DNA of 64,000 nt from Bugula neritina (GCA_964035545.1 OZ037767.1:7368207-7432206), one strand, 5' to 3'; shown: positions 17,413-30,744, numbered from the stretch's first letter. The notes: a model not told the origin generated them from the letters alone. Numbers and translations: made by a program.

Positions 17413-19098
17413 CTGTAAAATAAAAACTAAATATGAGCTAAATAAAACTTTAATTATGTTAAAAGACTGTAAGACTAGCCACAAATATAAACAAACAAAA
17501 ATAATTCAGCTAAATTTATTTTGACCATAAGAAAAATAAAACTGCAAACCAAATGTATTAAAAAATGTTTCTAGTGATAAAATTACTAAACCAAATTTGT
17601 ACTGTTTAGCACTCCCTAATCAAAGAGACCTTCAAGTTTGCAATCTGGTCTAAATTAATTATGGAGCTGCATGGTTTACTATCAGACAATGTGAATGATA
17701 TATCATATATCAATATGGTAATTTGTTCGAACAAAACTTGAAAGATTAGACTAAAATGCTTTTTTTAGTCAACAGTGATTGTAGGTCTAACATTAACATT
17801 AATAGCTTTACATGGTCTTTACTTCTATGTTGCAGAGTCAGATGAATCTAAAAACATGATGATCATAATGATGATCATTATGATGTCAAAATGAATATAA
17901 ATACATAATTATAATGATTATGTATTCATATTGAATACATAATCATGATAATCACTATGCATTGATAATGTATTCAATACATATTGATAATCAATATTGT
18001 ATCACTCATCACTGTATCAGTGTATGACTATCACAATCACTATCACTGTGACTATCTTCTGACTCTCACGCTGACTTCTACGACTACTTCTAGTTCTGAG
18101 TCTCAGTGATCAGTCTCAGAGTCAGTCTGACAACTTAAAAAACTATAACTATATTTTACTAGTTATCTTATGCAGTATAGATAATTATAAAAATGCTGAG
18201 TATTGACAAACAGAATTGCAGTGAATTCAAAAGTAGACGTAAAACTGAATGTAATTTATTTGAAAAACACTCCAGAATTACTGAAATTTCCATCAACCAA
18301 CGTCTTAAAGCGCATTTTTGGCCTTGAAATTAATACTTGTGTCAAGGCTTAGTCTGAACAATAACTACGCAGTGTAGTATCGCTATATGCAAATCCCCCA
18401 ATTGTAGTGAATGCAATCTATTTATTCACCGCAATAGTTTCAACAACTATTCTGACAATAATCTTTTTAAATTATTTTATAAACTTTTTTCTTCAACTTT
18501 TACTTTAAGTTTAAGACTATTAGTAACTAGAAGTAATAATCAGTATGAATGTGAATATTTTAATTATAATTATTATAATAATTATTATATTTTAACAATA
18601 CTTCTGTATGATAAGTTAAATATTAGGACTATCAGTATGACTATGAGTGTTACTGTTACTGTTAGTGGCTGTAAGACTAAGTGTAAGTGAAGTCACCCAG
18701 CCTGAGTCTTATCAAGGAAAAGTGAATATTTGAAGATATCTGCCAAAAGCTAAGGGCCAGAACTTTAATGCTTGAAACATTTCTGTTCAAGCGCTGCAAG
18801 TGAAGTGTACTCAGTATTGAATATGCGCACATTGCCAACTGTCCTAGGATTAACTTCTAATCACTAATGGTCCTTTGTGCAATACACATAGTGATAGTCT
18901 CCATAACTTACAAGTACATCAGAATTAGTTGCCTCTTCACTATCTTTTGATAGTTTAGTTATATGTTCGATTTAACATTAGTTTATAATCTGTTGTTTTT
19001 ATTTATTACTTTTAAAATTTTCAAAAGTGACAATGCTGAAAATAGAATGCTGACAGATTAAAGTTGTTAGGTTTTTATCATTTCACAGAGCAATTGCC
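17413..19098. promoter_or_regulatory. Head-to-head intergenic region between PRPF3 and PIGH
   Basis: PRPF3 (minus) and PIGH (plus) are transcribed away from each other from this 1.7-kb gap, so it must contain both promoters. Each first coding exon is preceded by an acceptor-like AG: TTTATTTTACAG before PRPF3 (AG at 17413-17414) and ATCATTTCACAG before PIGH (AG at 19087-19088). Upstream non-coding exons, or another source of 5' leader, are therefore expected. A minus-strand donor-like GTAAGT near 18905-18910 could end a PRPF3 leader exon. The part around 17850-18120 is simple sequence rich in ATGATCAT/GATTATC palindromic words. Confidence 0.45.
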
Positions 19099-20480
19099 AT
19101 GATCGCTGATAATAATTGGAAACTGGAGATAGAAGAAAATACAGATACCTGTAAATCTTACCGTGTATATAGAAAGAGACTCACATTCTTCCACCTACTT
19201 TTCAGTCCACTTGTGTCATTAGTATGTCTAGTCATAGCAGTGTACGTAGGCTATCATCTTGTTGCTGAATTCTCTGAGGAAACTAATATATTTCACCAGG
19301 TTGGTTTTTAATTTATGCCTAGTCAAAATATTTATTTATATCAGTTAGCTGAAGACTTTAAACCAAATTCTGGGAGCTTTTAGGTCGAATTGAATTGTGT
19401 TAAATGAACATGATTGAGCTTTGTAAATGTATTTTACTTGTGGGCCTTTTTGTCTTTGTAGGAACTGGTGTTCACTTCTGTATTTGTTGGACTCTGTATC
19501 ATAATGCTCATGCGCGGCCTTCAATCAATGCATACGTGTGAAGGTAAATGTTGTGTTTGGTGTATTACTATTGCTGTTATATGCAATTTATAGCATGTTA
19601 TACATACTGTGTGTATATTCTTTCAAACAACAAATACGACTTTTTCTAATAGTTAATCAATTATTAATTTATAATATCAAAACACTTCTAAATGAACTAA
19701 TCTCAAAGTTAAAACAATTATATTAAAAAGTCAGCACCACTCATATTTTATTATATTGTTTACTTGCACATATTTATTTGTTATAATCAGAGAGTGTCTT
19801 AGTCAGCCAAGGATTTGGGATTCAGGTAACCAGCACCAAGTCATCTGGATCTACCTCTTCATCTTTCTATCCCATTCAGAATATACACAGTATCGTCATC
19901 AACGAAGGCATTAGCATGGTTTGTGTATTTTTATACAATTTATATTACATTCTTCAATGCTAATTAGCAATTATTTATATTATATTATTTAATGCTAATT
20001 AACAGTTATCCACATTAAAAAGCACCATTTTAAATTGCTATGTTGTATTACATTTTATTGTGAATTTTGTCAAATAGAACACTCTTTGGCATACTATCCC
20101 TATATGTTGTGTCTATGCTTTGTAGCATCAAATCGTGTTTTACTTGGCTTTGGTGTTGAAAAATGAAACCAGTGTGGAGCTTGAGTCATTACAACCACTG
20201 TTTATGGTAAGGTACATTCTGAAGCTGAAGATTGTAACTCTGGTAATAATATAGCTCTATTTACATGCTAATATTTATATTTTAAAATACTATTATAATT
20301 TTCAACACAGTTGAATATTATAAATTGCTACCAATTTTGCTTTGGTTATACCAACTATTATAATGAAAATCTGATATTATTTTACAGAATTCCAGACCTC
20401 GGTTGCCTCTGTTACAAGTTCTTTACACCGACATGAACAAAACATTTTCATTGGGTTCAACCAGTAAATCTGAGAGTTGA
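19099..20480 (+). CDS. PIGH: GPI-GlcNAc transferase subunit PIG-H
   Basis: Five exons join in phase to 194 residues: 19099-19299, 19462-19543, 19791-19918, 20126-20206, 20388-20480. The human protein is 188. PIG-H is a subunit of the ER-membrane complex that moves GlcNAc from UDP-GlcNAc to phosphatidylinositol, the first step of GPI-anchor synthesis. Two hydrophobic segments (about residues 29-55 and 70-87) fit the family's membrane hairpin. They are followed by the conserved part: ESVLVSQGFGIQVTS (about 95-109), then IHSIVINEGISMHQIVFYLA, then a C-terminal region with SRPRLPLLQVLYTDM. The match to human PIG-H over GVQVTS, IVINEA and the spacing between them is clear. The catalytic subunit PIG-A is not in the window. 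The gene is head-to-head with PRPF3 and tail-to-tail with the HMG-box gene, 436 bp away. Confidence 0.92.
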
Positions 20481-20916
20481 ATGGGTAATAATATTAGATA
20501 TATAGGGCCATGTTCTTCTAGCTATGTTTTTATTATAATGAGTTATAATAATATGAGGTCCTTTGCAGTCGTGTATGTTTTTATGTTTCTCAACTGATTG
20601 CTAAGCACTTTACAGCTTAATATGGGAGAGTAGAAATTAGTTTTGTAGAATTACACGTACTCTATCAACATCGCTTTTTAGTTTTACTTTCTTGAAATAA
20701 TTTATTGGTTAAAACCTGTCGTACGTTGACAATGTAACTGCGGCAGACGTAATCCACACCCCATGTTGACTCATGGCGGAGTATGGATGACTAGAAACAC
20801 TACGCTTACGTGTATATATATATGCATACATAACACAATATATGTATAAACATAAAAACTCAAACTGGAATTAAGACTGAGATGGGACAGGAATATTCTA
20901 GAAGCTTTAGAATATT

Positions 20917-23900
20917 CTAGAAGCCTTTAGAAGCCTGGTACCAAGTCTCCATTGTGTCATCGTCTCGAAACTGTGCCACCTCATCCTCTTCACTGAACTC
21001 TATTGTTCTGTGTTTCTTAGGTGGTGTGGGCTCAGTGAGTGGCGGGATGTACTTTTCTCTCGGTGACAGAGTGTTGGGGGACGGTGGTGAGGACAAGAAG
21101 ACTGTAGACGTTTGGGGACTGGACTCTGTGCACTACAAACATACAGACTATAAGATATCAGTCATTGTCTGCTCTCTGAACCTCTCTCAAGATGTGACTA
21201 ACTCTGAGTCAGAGTAGATATTGAATTGTGAAATCATCTGATTTATATGGCTTTATTTCTTTTAAATTGGAGTTATCTTATTAAACTGTTACCCTGTGTA
21301 TATGACTTGTGTGGCTATTTACCTCTACTTGCGTGTTCTTAGTTATCCGTGATTGCGCTTCGTAGATCACTTTTTGATTTTTTGTCATTCGATTCCATTT
21401 TCTTACACCTACAATAAAATATGTATATGAATAACACAAATGCATGTACATTTTTTGTAACACAATGTAGTTGTTGAAAAAATAAATTTTATAAATTTTG
21501 CGATACTCTAATATTTCCAAGCTGTTTTCTTATCGTGATCATCCTGTCTCAACACTTTAAATTGATTTCTACAGTGATATGACCTTGCCAGTCAGAAATC
21601 ACTTTGTACTATGCTAAGATACATCAATGGATTTTGTGCATCTAAGCGGCTGTGAAGCCACGCAACTGATGCATAAAAAACCGGCTGCAAAGTATTCTTC
21701 ATTCGTTGACCTTGCAGGAAGCACTACTCGACTTTAGGACAACTGATATCTTAGCCACAAAAGGCAAAAAAGGGAATTGTAAAGTAATTCACTTACTGTG
21801 TAGTTCATTGGTTACCCAGCAATCAGCTAACTAATAAATTAAACAGCTGCAATTCCTAAAGTACTCCAATAACTTATCTGGTAAACTACTAAAAATTGAA
21901 TTGCATCACTAGGGATAATGTCATTGTAAAAGCAGACAATCCTTATTTTTTAAGATAGATTATGTTTAAATAATACACTATACATTAGTTGCTGATAATT
22001 TCAACTTAACAATGAAAATATTTTGCAATCTAGAGATATGCTGGTAATGCATTGTATTCGTACAAATATATTATTGAGACTGGCTGCCCAGCATGTTTTA
22101 CCTCTCATGAACAAGTCTTGTTTGGTGAGACGGGATTGTGTCTTCAAGTTTTTACGTTTCTCGTATTCTTTGTTGAGGTAGTCACTCATAAATATCTGAT
22201 AGGCTGTCTTGGGTTTTGCTGATCTCTCCTGGTGTTTCTTACTCTATGAAAGAAGTTGAGATGACAACAACTCTTCATACACTGACACTCTGGTGTCTGC
22301 TGCATATAGCCTAAGTTCTATGCACTGCTTATGCATTTGAGACACTCTATGTATAGTTGGAAGCACATGCACAAATAATTGTTTCGTATATTAGCAGTGC
22401 TGAATGCATAATATATGAATCTGTTTGGCATAATTTACATAAAAAATTGGCAATTTATAATTGGGTTTTCTACTACTTGCTTTGTAGTATTTTACTTTGT
22501 ATAAATATTTTACAAAAAATGCATATAGCTATAAAATAAAGCTTTAGTATATTGACTACTTGTGAGCAATAAATTTACACATGGTGTACAAATGACCATG
22601 ATACATGGCATTAAAAGGTGCAAACAAGTTTTAGCAGCTAGCACAAATAATCGCTATACTAAATAATAATTGCTTATACCACAATATATATAAATTATAT
22701 AGTGTAATGCACTATATATTTTGACATTACATAATTACAAACTTATAAATTTGTAAATCCTGTAAATAGAAAAACTGTTCTAAGTTTTGTATTCAAAATG
22801 AGATTCATCTTCACCTGATATTCTCTCATTTTGTTCAAATATTCATCTTGTTTCAGCTTAGCCTCTTTTTGAAACTCCAACTTTTTATGAGCCGACATGT
22901 CTCGCCAAACCTCAGCTCCTGCATTATTAGTAATATAGAATTAATATAGAATAGATAATATAGAACTATAAATATAAAATAAATAATATAGAAGTAATAT
23001 AAAATGATTAATGTAGAATTAACATAAAATAATTTTTATATAATCATTATAGGATAATTATAATAGAGAATTAAATTAAAGTCAAATCTGATGGCTAATT
23101 TTTCAATGTGTAATAAACAAATCTCTCATATGCCTGTACTAATATGTTATCCAACTTCTATATTACAAATAAAGCATTTTTGGCAAGGTTACTAATGTCA
23201 TCTCCTTTTTAAAGCACAATTTAGCAGTATATTTTGTAAAATATATACTGTACATACAGTGAAGTATACTCACAAGTTACATAGGTTTATAGTTGCCATT
23301 CCTCCGAGAACCTTCTAGGAAAAATTATTTTTAAGCCAGCTAGGGCTTTTCACTCTTATGGTGAAGTATGCAATTGCATGTAAAATTTGTCTATATAATG
23401 TAGCAACTAAGTAGTAGGTATTATAAGTTACCACCCACCTATATCAGTCATCTCTGAGAATGGGATATTAGGATACTGAGCTGAGTATTTCCCTCTAAAC
23501 TCATTCATAAACAGTTTGAATGCTGTTAGTGGTCTCTGAGGTGCATCAGGATCAAAATATGGTTCAGTGGCTGGCTTTATCAAGTGTCTATAAGAACACG
23601 GGTCAATATTTTTATTATTCTAATATATTATAATTAATTGTGGTACTAACTCTAATTGCATAAGTTACTATTTGACACAAGTTTTTACCTTAATAATTGT
23701 TGATATATAAGTATTAAAGGATTGCTCTATCTTGTCTAATAAATGGCCATTTAGGTCAAACACACATAATATTGTGTTTTTCTAAGCATGCATTGACAAA
23801 AAGCATTTGACCAAAGGTAGAAAAAGTTAGTTGAAGTTGAGGGTGTAGATTGGTAACAGCCAAAACGCCGATTTTGAAATGAGCTGGGAAATGTGACGTA

Positions 23901-26900
23901 ACAGCGCCAGCATTCCTGCTGGTCACGTGACTATACAAAGGAATAACTATAGAAATATGACTGTGAGATGTGATCTTTCAGCTCGTAATTTGTATATTTA
24001 TAGAAGTGCAAATGTGAATTATCTCAATCTATAGTTTTTTGACATGTTAAATAACATGTATGTGATAACATTAGGCCATATTTTGCTTGTAAACATAGAA
24101 AAAAGCATTGCAAAAACATGCATTCTTTAGGATGAATGCCTGCGATCGATCTAAACTAGGTCAGATTGTGCAATATTACGGGCGCACCAAAGCTGACCTA
24201 TATAGCGCACTGTAACTGCTTGAGCGTTATTGGTTGGTGTTGCGCTAAGCAACCTTGAATACTAGCGTTATAGTTAGCCTAGGGCCACACGGTGCATATT
24301 TTCGCATGCGAAAATTGAAATCACAAGTAGCCAAGGTGTCCACTGTGCGCGTTGAGAAAACGTTCGCACTTGTCGCTCTGCATTTTCAACGCAAGTGCGA
24401 ATCGTCTCTGTCGTCGTCACCTAATTGGCTGGAAGTTATTCAGCGAGCCCAATTTCTTTATTTAGTGCTACATTCCAGTAAATTGCGTTTTATTGAAAGC
24501 GAGTGCGATTTAAAAATGAAAGCTTTATTTATCACGCATCACTGACGCTACAGTGGACCACCTTTGCTACTTGTGATTTTAATTTTCGCATGCGAAAATA
24601 CGCACAGTGTGGCCCTAGGCTTAGCACGTGCAGCATAGTTACTGGCGTTCACACGTCACGTATTAGGCTATTCGTTTTCATGGCTGAAAATTTTACTTCC
24701 CTCAAAATTGGAATTTTGAAAAGCTGTTTTCTAGGCACATATCCCTTTGCAAAGTCACAATTGTTTGCATACACATTAGATTATAGTTCATAATTATAAT
24801 GTGATTGTAATAAACTAAGATAGAGCAATCCTTCAAACTTAAATGGTTTTAAATAAGAAAAGGATTACATTGTATAACTTATTGTTATATACATATTGTT
24901 TTGTAGTGCAATGAAACTTTAGCTTCAAAGGTATATTTTGTTATTACTGCTGAAAATAATTAATAATCAGTTATTTTATGTGAATACTTAAGGACAGAAT
25001 TTGCAAGTTTTTAACATTAGCTGAAGTTTGTTCATAGAAGGATCTTACTTAGTAAATTGTAATAGAAAGCTTTATTGTGACATAGTTTACCTCTTTTCTA
25101 TTGGTTTGTTAACAACTCTTTGTTTACTCTTCAACTTCTTGCTAGAATAAGTTTTACTTCTTCTGCTTGTAGCTAGTTTGCTAGCCCGAGGTCTTTTCTT
25201 TGAAGATTTTGAGTTTTGTTTGGAGTTAGCTCTCCTTTCCCTACTTCTACTCGAAGCTTCCTGATGAGCCTCAGGCGGTTCATCTTCGTTTATACCATCA
25301 CTTTCCTCGTCAGACTCCATCTCCTCATCTTCTACATCGGTTGCTGCGTTAAAATCTGCAGACGTCCCAACACTAATGTCTGGGAAAAGTTCCTCAGGCT
25401 ATTATTAAAGCAAAAAATTTTCCCAAATGTAGATTAGAGTTACGAGTTTGATTTTGGAGGTTTGGGGTTCAGGCAATGATTTCTATACAAACACTGCACT
25501 CAACGACCTCCAACTTTGTGCTGTTTATAGTGATTCCCTATTTTGTAATCGACACAACTGATCTATTTTAAATTTTTTTCAACTTTTTCAAAAAAATTTC
25601 CAGTTTCAACATATGCACCAGCTTATGACAGTTATTAACATTGTGCTACAATTATTTTTGCTGTGCAAACTCCAAACAAGGAGAGCTCCATGGAAGACAT
25701 GAATGCATGTTTTTCCAACACTTGATTTTCTAGCAAACAAATTAGACCACAGTGGGGGCCATTGGAACCGAGAGAAGATATCTTTCCGCTACCACTGTTG
25801 CAAGTTTATGCCTTTATGTTTTTATGCAAGTATAATTTATGCACCTGAGGAGCTCCTTTTGGGATGTTTATAATACACTAATGCACAGCATATAAATATT
25901 GATGAGGTGACTGCAATATAATGTAATGTTGTTATGATGTCCTAGTGACAGCAAATACACTGCAGCTTTTATCAGATTGCTAAAAGATGATAGCACTTTC
26001 AAAAACAAAACGTCTATAATATCTCTTAACTACCGCAAAATGACCAATATATACATGCAGTGCAATGCAGTATAAGGCCTATTTTCTAATTATGTTTTCA
26101 AAAAGTGCTTTATAAATGACCAACCAACAAGCATTCACTTTGCCGGTTCCTTTATTAATTAGTTAACAGGAGATAGAAATTTTACATGCGGGTTAGATGA
26201 CAACTAACTGCAAGGAGGTTTGTTTTTATTGGTTGAATTTGCAAAGTCCAATTAACACGGGAATATTAATATGTATTTCTACACGCCATCGCGATGGATT
26301 ATGAAGCAACTGTTGCATAAAATCAAAAGCAGCTATAAACTAGTGCTGAACAGTATTGAAAGTACTAAAGTTATTATTTAGGCATTCAGATTTTTTAGGT
26401 ACTAAGTTGCTAAATTCTTTGCTTATTTGTTGTGTAAAATAGTTTCTTTTAATATAAATATGATAGCAAGGGTATTAATCACTATAACATACTATATAGG
26501 TTGCAACACATATCAATAATCTACCTTAATATTATTAATACATTATAACTTTTATTGAACTTTTAGTTATAATCAAAGCTTTAACACAAACCAGAGTTAA
26601 TATATTTTAAAACTTTTCTAGAATTACAGCAAGGCTTGAATGTATTATTAACATTATATTGGACATGCATTTTCAATTACACATAAGTGTAATTTTTTTC
26701 AAAATCTCAATTTTTAAGAAAGGAACGAGTAAAACTGGCAATTATTTTTATCCCACTTTCTAAGATGCCTATTTTATAGCCAACACTTTGGAATAGATGC
26801 ACACTATTTATGATGACCTCAAACAGGATATACACATTACATGCCGAATATATAAAATGTGTTGCCTGTCGGTACCTCAATAAGTTATTTAATGCCAGAG

Positions 26901-28594
26901 TTGGACTAGCTAGATTATAGATGAAGAGTGAAACTTACAACTGTATTATATGACATGCTACTCATATCTGCAGAAATACAAGCTTCAGAGTTGCTTCCCC
27001 CTATTCGCTGATCTGCTTCGTGCAGCTCTGCCTGATATGGTACGGCTCCTTCCACTGCCACTGTCACTGCCTGCACTGACTGTAAATTTGGCTTGTCCAT
27101 CTTGAGATCTGAAACTGATTTTAAAATGTTGGTAAGAAAAACCAACCAAGAAAAATAATTCTAACTTGATACATTTTTGTACATGTGTTTGTTGGTGTGC
27201 TATAAAAATTTTGCCCCAACTTAGATTCAAACCTTGGACCTCCGGCTTGCAAACTAGCGCACTAACCATCACACCACAAGGGCTACTGAATAATTTCAAC
27301 ACTAAATGTGCATTAAGACTGATATATGTATATTCCACCAAGAGATTGCTTCAGGTGTCTACTAAACCTACTTGATTCATATGTTGAGGGATTGTCACTC
27401 TTTTCTGGGACACACTCTTCGCCTAACTCTAAGTGTTCATCATCTACGTAATAATCTCCATCTTCGAGTTCATCATCATACACGTCTGCATCCTGCATGT
27501 CGTCATGCTGCCCGTCATACTCTTTTAGTTATCGAGGAAAAATAATGACAGTTTTAGTGGCTTATTGCTTTGCATGAACATTATTAAACTTGCCCTGCAG
27601 CCTCAAATGTCTGTAAACTTTTTATCTATACGCCAATTTTTGATTTCGTAATTCACTAATAATATATTGATTTTCACTCTAGACATGTGTCGGTCCAACA
27701 GCAATTATTAGGATGTTACAAGAGATATATTGGAACAGGGAACTTGTTTTAGTACTTAGTACAATTATTCTTTCTGATATGTTTCTATTATAAAATACTA
27801 ATAAGTGCAAGCTAAAATGATATGGAATTGACTTGCATGCCCAATGTAACGTAGCACTGCATGTTAGAGGATACAAATTTCTATAATTTTGTGTGTGAAA
27901 GTTAAAAAATAAAAGTTAAGAAATAACTTAAATGCTGGTTTAAATTAGTTTGTAAGGAAATCACAATTTTATTCGATTTACAACAAACATACAATATACA
28001 GCCAGTCTTAGCACATTATACCTTGCTAATTAATTTATTGATTACCTGACTGCAATTTTTTTTTAATAAACTAATATTAAATCATAACACAATGACCATA
28101 AAATATCATAAAATCAAGTAGAGAATTGTACTCTTCAGTGACAGCAAGAGGTGTCTTATTAAAAAAAGTAATAATTATTTCTCTTCACAATCCATTCTTA
28201 ATGTGCAACTTTTGTCTTGTTAGGGTAACTAAAACATTTTTTGCTGATGAATTTCAACCTTAAGTTTCACAAAACCTAATGAAGGATTGGTACATGATTT
28301 CATAACATAGCAATCAAACTATTGATCAAGCTCAAACTATTTTTTCCGACAAGCATTAACAGTAAAAAACTGTTTTAGCTCTTGCTTTAGTTAACTCTAA
28401 AGTTACTTTTTAACTTGATAAAACTAATCATTTCCACCAAATGACGCAAATTTTGATCTATAGATTTAGAATAGAATATGTATGATGTATAGCCATTAGC
28501 CATAGTATTCTTTATACACAAATTTATGCATATATTACATTTACTTTGAGCTCTACACACCTGGATATTCAACTTCTTCATAATCTCCCTCCAT
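20917..28594 (-). CDS. Two-HMG-box nuclear protein
   Basis: Nine exons join in phase to 452 residues: 28561-28594, 27372-27521, 26939-27108, 25091-25398, 23439-23587, 22815-22918, 22102-22243, 21323-21408, 20917-21132. Residues 1 to about 165 are acidic (EGDYEEVEY, DDELEDGDYYVDDEHLEL, DVEDEEMESDEES). Residues about 170-220 are very basic and contain likely nuclear localisation signals (SSKKRPRASK, SSKKLKSKQR). HMG box 1 (about 237-305) starts PQRPLTAFKLFMNEFRGKY and continues across an intron with AEVWRDMSAHKKLEFQ. HMG box 2 (about 314-378) starts AKPKTAYQIFMSDYL and ends VRKWNRMTKNQKVIYEA. The tail holds Ser/Pro-rich TVFLSSPPSPNTLSPREKY and acidic EFSEEDEVAQFRDDD. DNA binding or bending is expected from the boxes. 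The acidic-basic-box-box order does not match HMGB, UBTF or TFAM as I know them, so orthology is left open. The donor of exon 2 was placed at GTAGGT because the alternative GTTTAG reads into a stop. Confidence 0.8.
23717..24833. mobile_element. Possible 1.1-kb non-autonomous DNA transposon (outer element)
   Basis: A perfect 17-bp inverted repeat (AAGGATTGCTCTATCTT at 23717-23733; its complement at 24817-24833) bounds the segment, and similarity extends a few bases further on each side. There is no transposase frame. A smaller inverted-repeat element (24277-24620) sits inside it. It is intronic in the HMG-box gene. I could not see a clear target duplication. Confidence 0.5.
24277..24620. mobile_element. 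MITE with about 65-bp terminal inverted repeats and possible TTA duplication
   Basis: The 344-bp element begins GCCTAGGGCCACAC and ends GTGTGGCCCTAGGC. The inverted repeats stay nearly identical for about 65 bp, through GTATTTTCGCATGCGAAAAT and ATCACAAGTAGC. It is flanked by TTA on both sides. A 3-bp TTA/TWA duplication is typical of PIF/Harbinger elements, so a Harbinger-type MITE is the best guess. It is GC-richer than its surroundings and has no credible coding capacity; the two short plus-strand frames that cross it are incidental. Confidence 0.65.
27215..27290 (-). repeat. tRNA-like SINE head fragment
   Basis: The minus strand reads GTGGTGTGATGGTTAGTGCG (A-box-like) and then AAGGTTTGAATC (B-box-like), the usual head of a tRNA-derived SINE. 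It lies in the intron between exons 2 and 3 of the HMG-box gene. No matching 3' half, no mature-tRNA stem set and no terminator were seen, so it is not called a tRNA gene. Confidence 0.5.
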
Positions 28595-28930
28595 CTTGCT
28601 TGTGCAGTATTACAACAGAAACAATACAATTGTTAGTATAAAACTCAATAATGTCGAAAGGAAACGAAATATAACAAACAAAATACAAAATATTAATAAA
28701 AAGCTGTTATCTAATTAGTGACATCATCACTTTTAGTAGGTGAATTGTTGACAAAAATTTATAAAATTAAAATGATATAAATTTTAAAAATAGTTTAAAA
28801 TTCTATGCAACAATAGCTGCCAAATTTTAATTGTTTTGTTTACAACTTCTAGCACTTTTAATTTTACTCCTAAACTGTCATACTTGTATCTAAATGTTCA
28901 AACCTAATGTGGATGGAGAATTTATGAAGT

Positions 28931-29093
28931 GGTAGTGGTAGTAATGGAGACATTGAGAAAAGCCTGTGTTTCAAAATAGAAAAATAGCAAAAGATATTAT
29001 GTTCTTGTAATAATTTTAACCTGTTTCCCAAGTCAAAAATTATTACGAAAACTAAAAAACTTAGGCTATTAAAATTTCTCCATTAGGGTACCT
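28931..29093. repeat. Hairpin MITE, family A (copy 2)
   Basis: Left end GGTAGTAATGGAGACATTGA, then AAAGCCTGTGTTTC. The right side carries TTAGGCTATTAAAATTTCTC, then CATTAGGGTACC. The layout and sequence match the copies at 6201, 40582 and 53449. Confidence 0.6.
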
Positions 29094-29387
29094 GAAGAAA
29101 AATTTAGAGGTCATCATTTTCTTTAACCTGTCTCAAAGCTGTTTCACAGGTTTTCTGCTAGTTACTAAATATTATTAAATAATGCTGCCCTGGAGGTGTA
29201 AGCTAGTATGTGTCCCATTAAAGTGTCTATTCCAAACATAGTTCAAAGCTAGTGGGGGCTAAAACTAACTTTCTATAGCTAAGACACTCCGATGACTATT
29301 TAGCACTGTGGAATTAACTTTTAATATTCAAACTGAAAGAATGGCGAGGTTATTAATAGCACTACACTGTGCACTATGCACACACAA

Positions 29388-29545
29388 ACCCCAAACTCCA
29401 CACAGCCTCTACACCACACTGTCTCTACACCACACTGTCTCTACATCACATCATCTCTACACTACACTGTCTCTACACCACACTGTCTCTACACCACACT
29501 GTCTCTACACCACACCGTCTTTACACCAAACAGCCTCTATACAGC
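29388..29545. repeat. 16-bp minisatellite
   Basis: About eight to nine copies of CACTGTCTCTACACCA. Since 16 is not a multiple of three, all three plus-strand frames stay open and give look-alike repeat peptides. These are not genes. Confidence 0.85.
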
Positions 29546-30744
29546 ATACATGCCTATTTCTAGATATTTGTAAGCAATCAAGTTTCATATAAGGGGTTTA
29601 ACTACACTGTGCAGTGATTTGTGTTATTTCAACACAAATCAGCAAACTCAGTTTTCTTGGAAAAGCACAACACGAATTTCTTATTAGCCTCATAATCAAA
29701 AAGCAAAATAATAGGCCTATAAAAGGTTTATCAAATTAATATTTTGAATGTGAAGCAACTTATGAGATAAAACTTTAGAATTTAGGGAATTATTTTTGTT
29801 ACAGTTGACTTTACTACTTCATAGTTTTTAACATTATAAAAGGCACAAAGTGTAGAGTGTAAAGTTAATATCATTTTAGCCCATGAAAAATTGATATAGC
29901 TAAAATATACTTTTGAAATATACATTGAAAAGTATTATTCCACTAATTAGCTAGCCTATTTACCTTCAAATTATAAGAATACAAATGCATAATATTTTAG
30001 AGTTATAAAAGCAATCATGTCTATTTTAGCTGCTTCAGGCTTATATTATTACTTAATGCAATAACACAATTAATATAGACTTCATTTAGATTTTATAATC
30101 TTTATTACTAAGACTCTAAAATTTATTTCTTCAGCAAAATCAATGAACTTTTATCTACTTAGCTTATGGCAGTTTATAGTTTATAATTCATAATATTTGC
30201 TGTCAATTTTATTTTCAAAGGAGTTTTAAAAACGGTCGGTTTGTCACTTATCAACTTATCACAGTATTGACCTGCGATTTATGCAGATATAATCAATTAA
30301 AATATCAATGTGATGGCCCATCCCAACATTACATATGATTGAAAAACTGTTAGTGCAATACTGGAGATATATTTGTTAAATGATCTGTAAAACAATAGGA
30401 GTAGCTGGCACTTAGATAGATAAAACACACTACAATTGAGAACATACTTCTGCTGTGTAAAAAAATTGGAAGTAAAACATTTGAAGCAAAGTTCTAAAAA
30501 ATTTACAATTATGTCGCATTCAAAAGTTGTTTCATTAAGGAGTCTTGAAGTATAGGCAATGTACGCAATCAATATTGCATTATTTATATGGACACTAATT
30601 TTTTAGTTAATATTGAATTAATCTATAAAACAGGATGCTGATACCAGTCATTAAAAAATATATTATAACCTAGCACAATTTATATTTTATACATAAGTCA
30701 TAACGACTAAATACAGCATTACATAATATACAGTAGCAGCTGCG

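Larger units (their letters stand above)
28595..30744. other. Intergenic region between HMG-box gene and GPCR
   Basis: Contains the promoter side of the HMG-box gene near 28595, the 3' UTR of the GPCR below 30745, a family A MITE at 28931-29093 and a 16-bp minisatellite at 29388-29545. No coding region is supported. A TACTAAC followed by a T-rich stretch lies about 35-45 nt upstream of the HMG-box ATG on the minus strand. Confidence 0.5.

Noticed and set aside
27215..27290. Possible tRNA gene on the minus strand
   Set aside because: A and B boxes are recognisable but I could not form the full set of cloverleaf stems, and it is within an intron. A SINE head is more likely.
29308..29592. Overlapping repeat-peptide frames (LYTTLSLHHTVSTPH)
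   Set aside because: All three plus-strand frames are open because of the 16-bp repeat, which indicates repeat and not gene.
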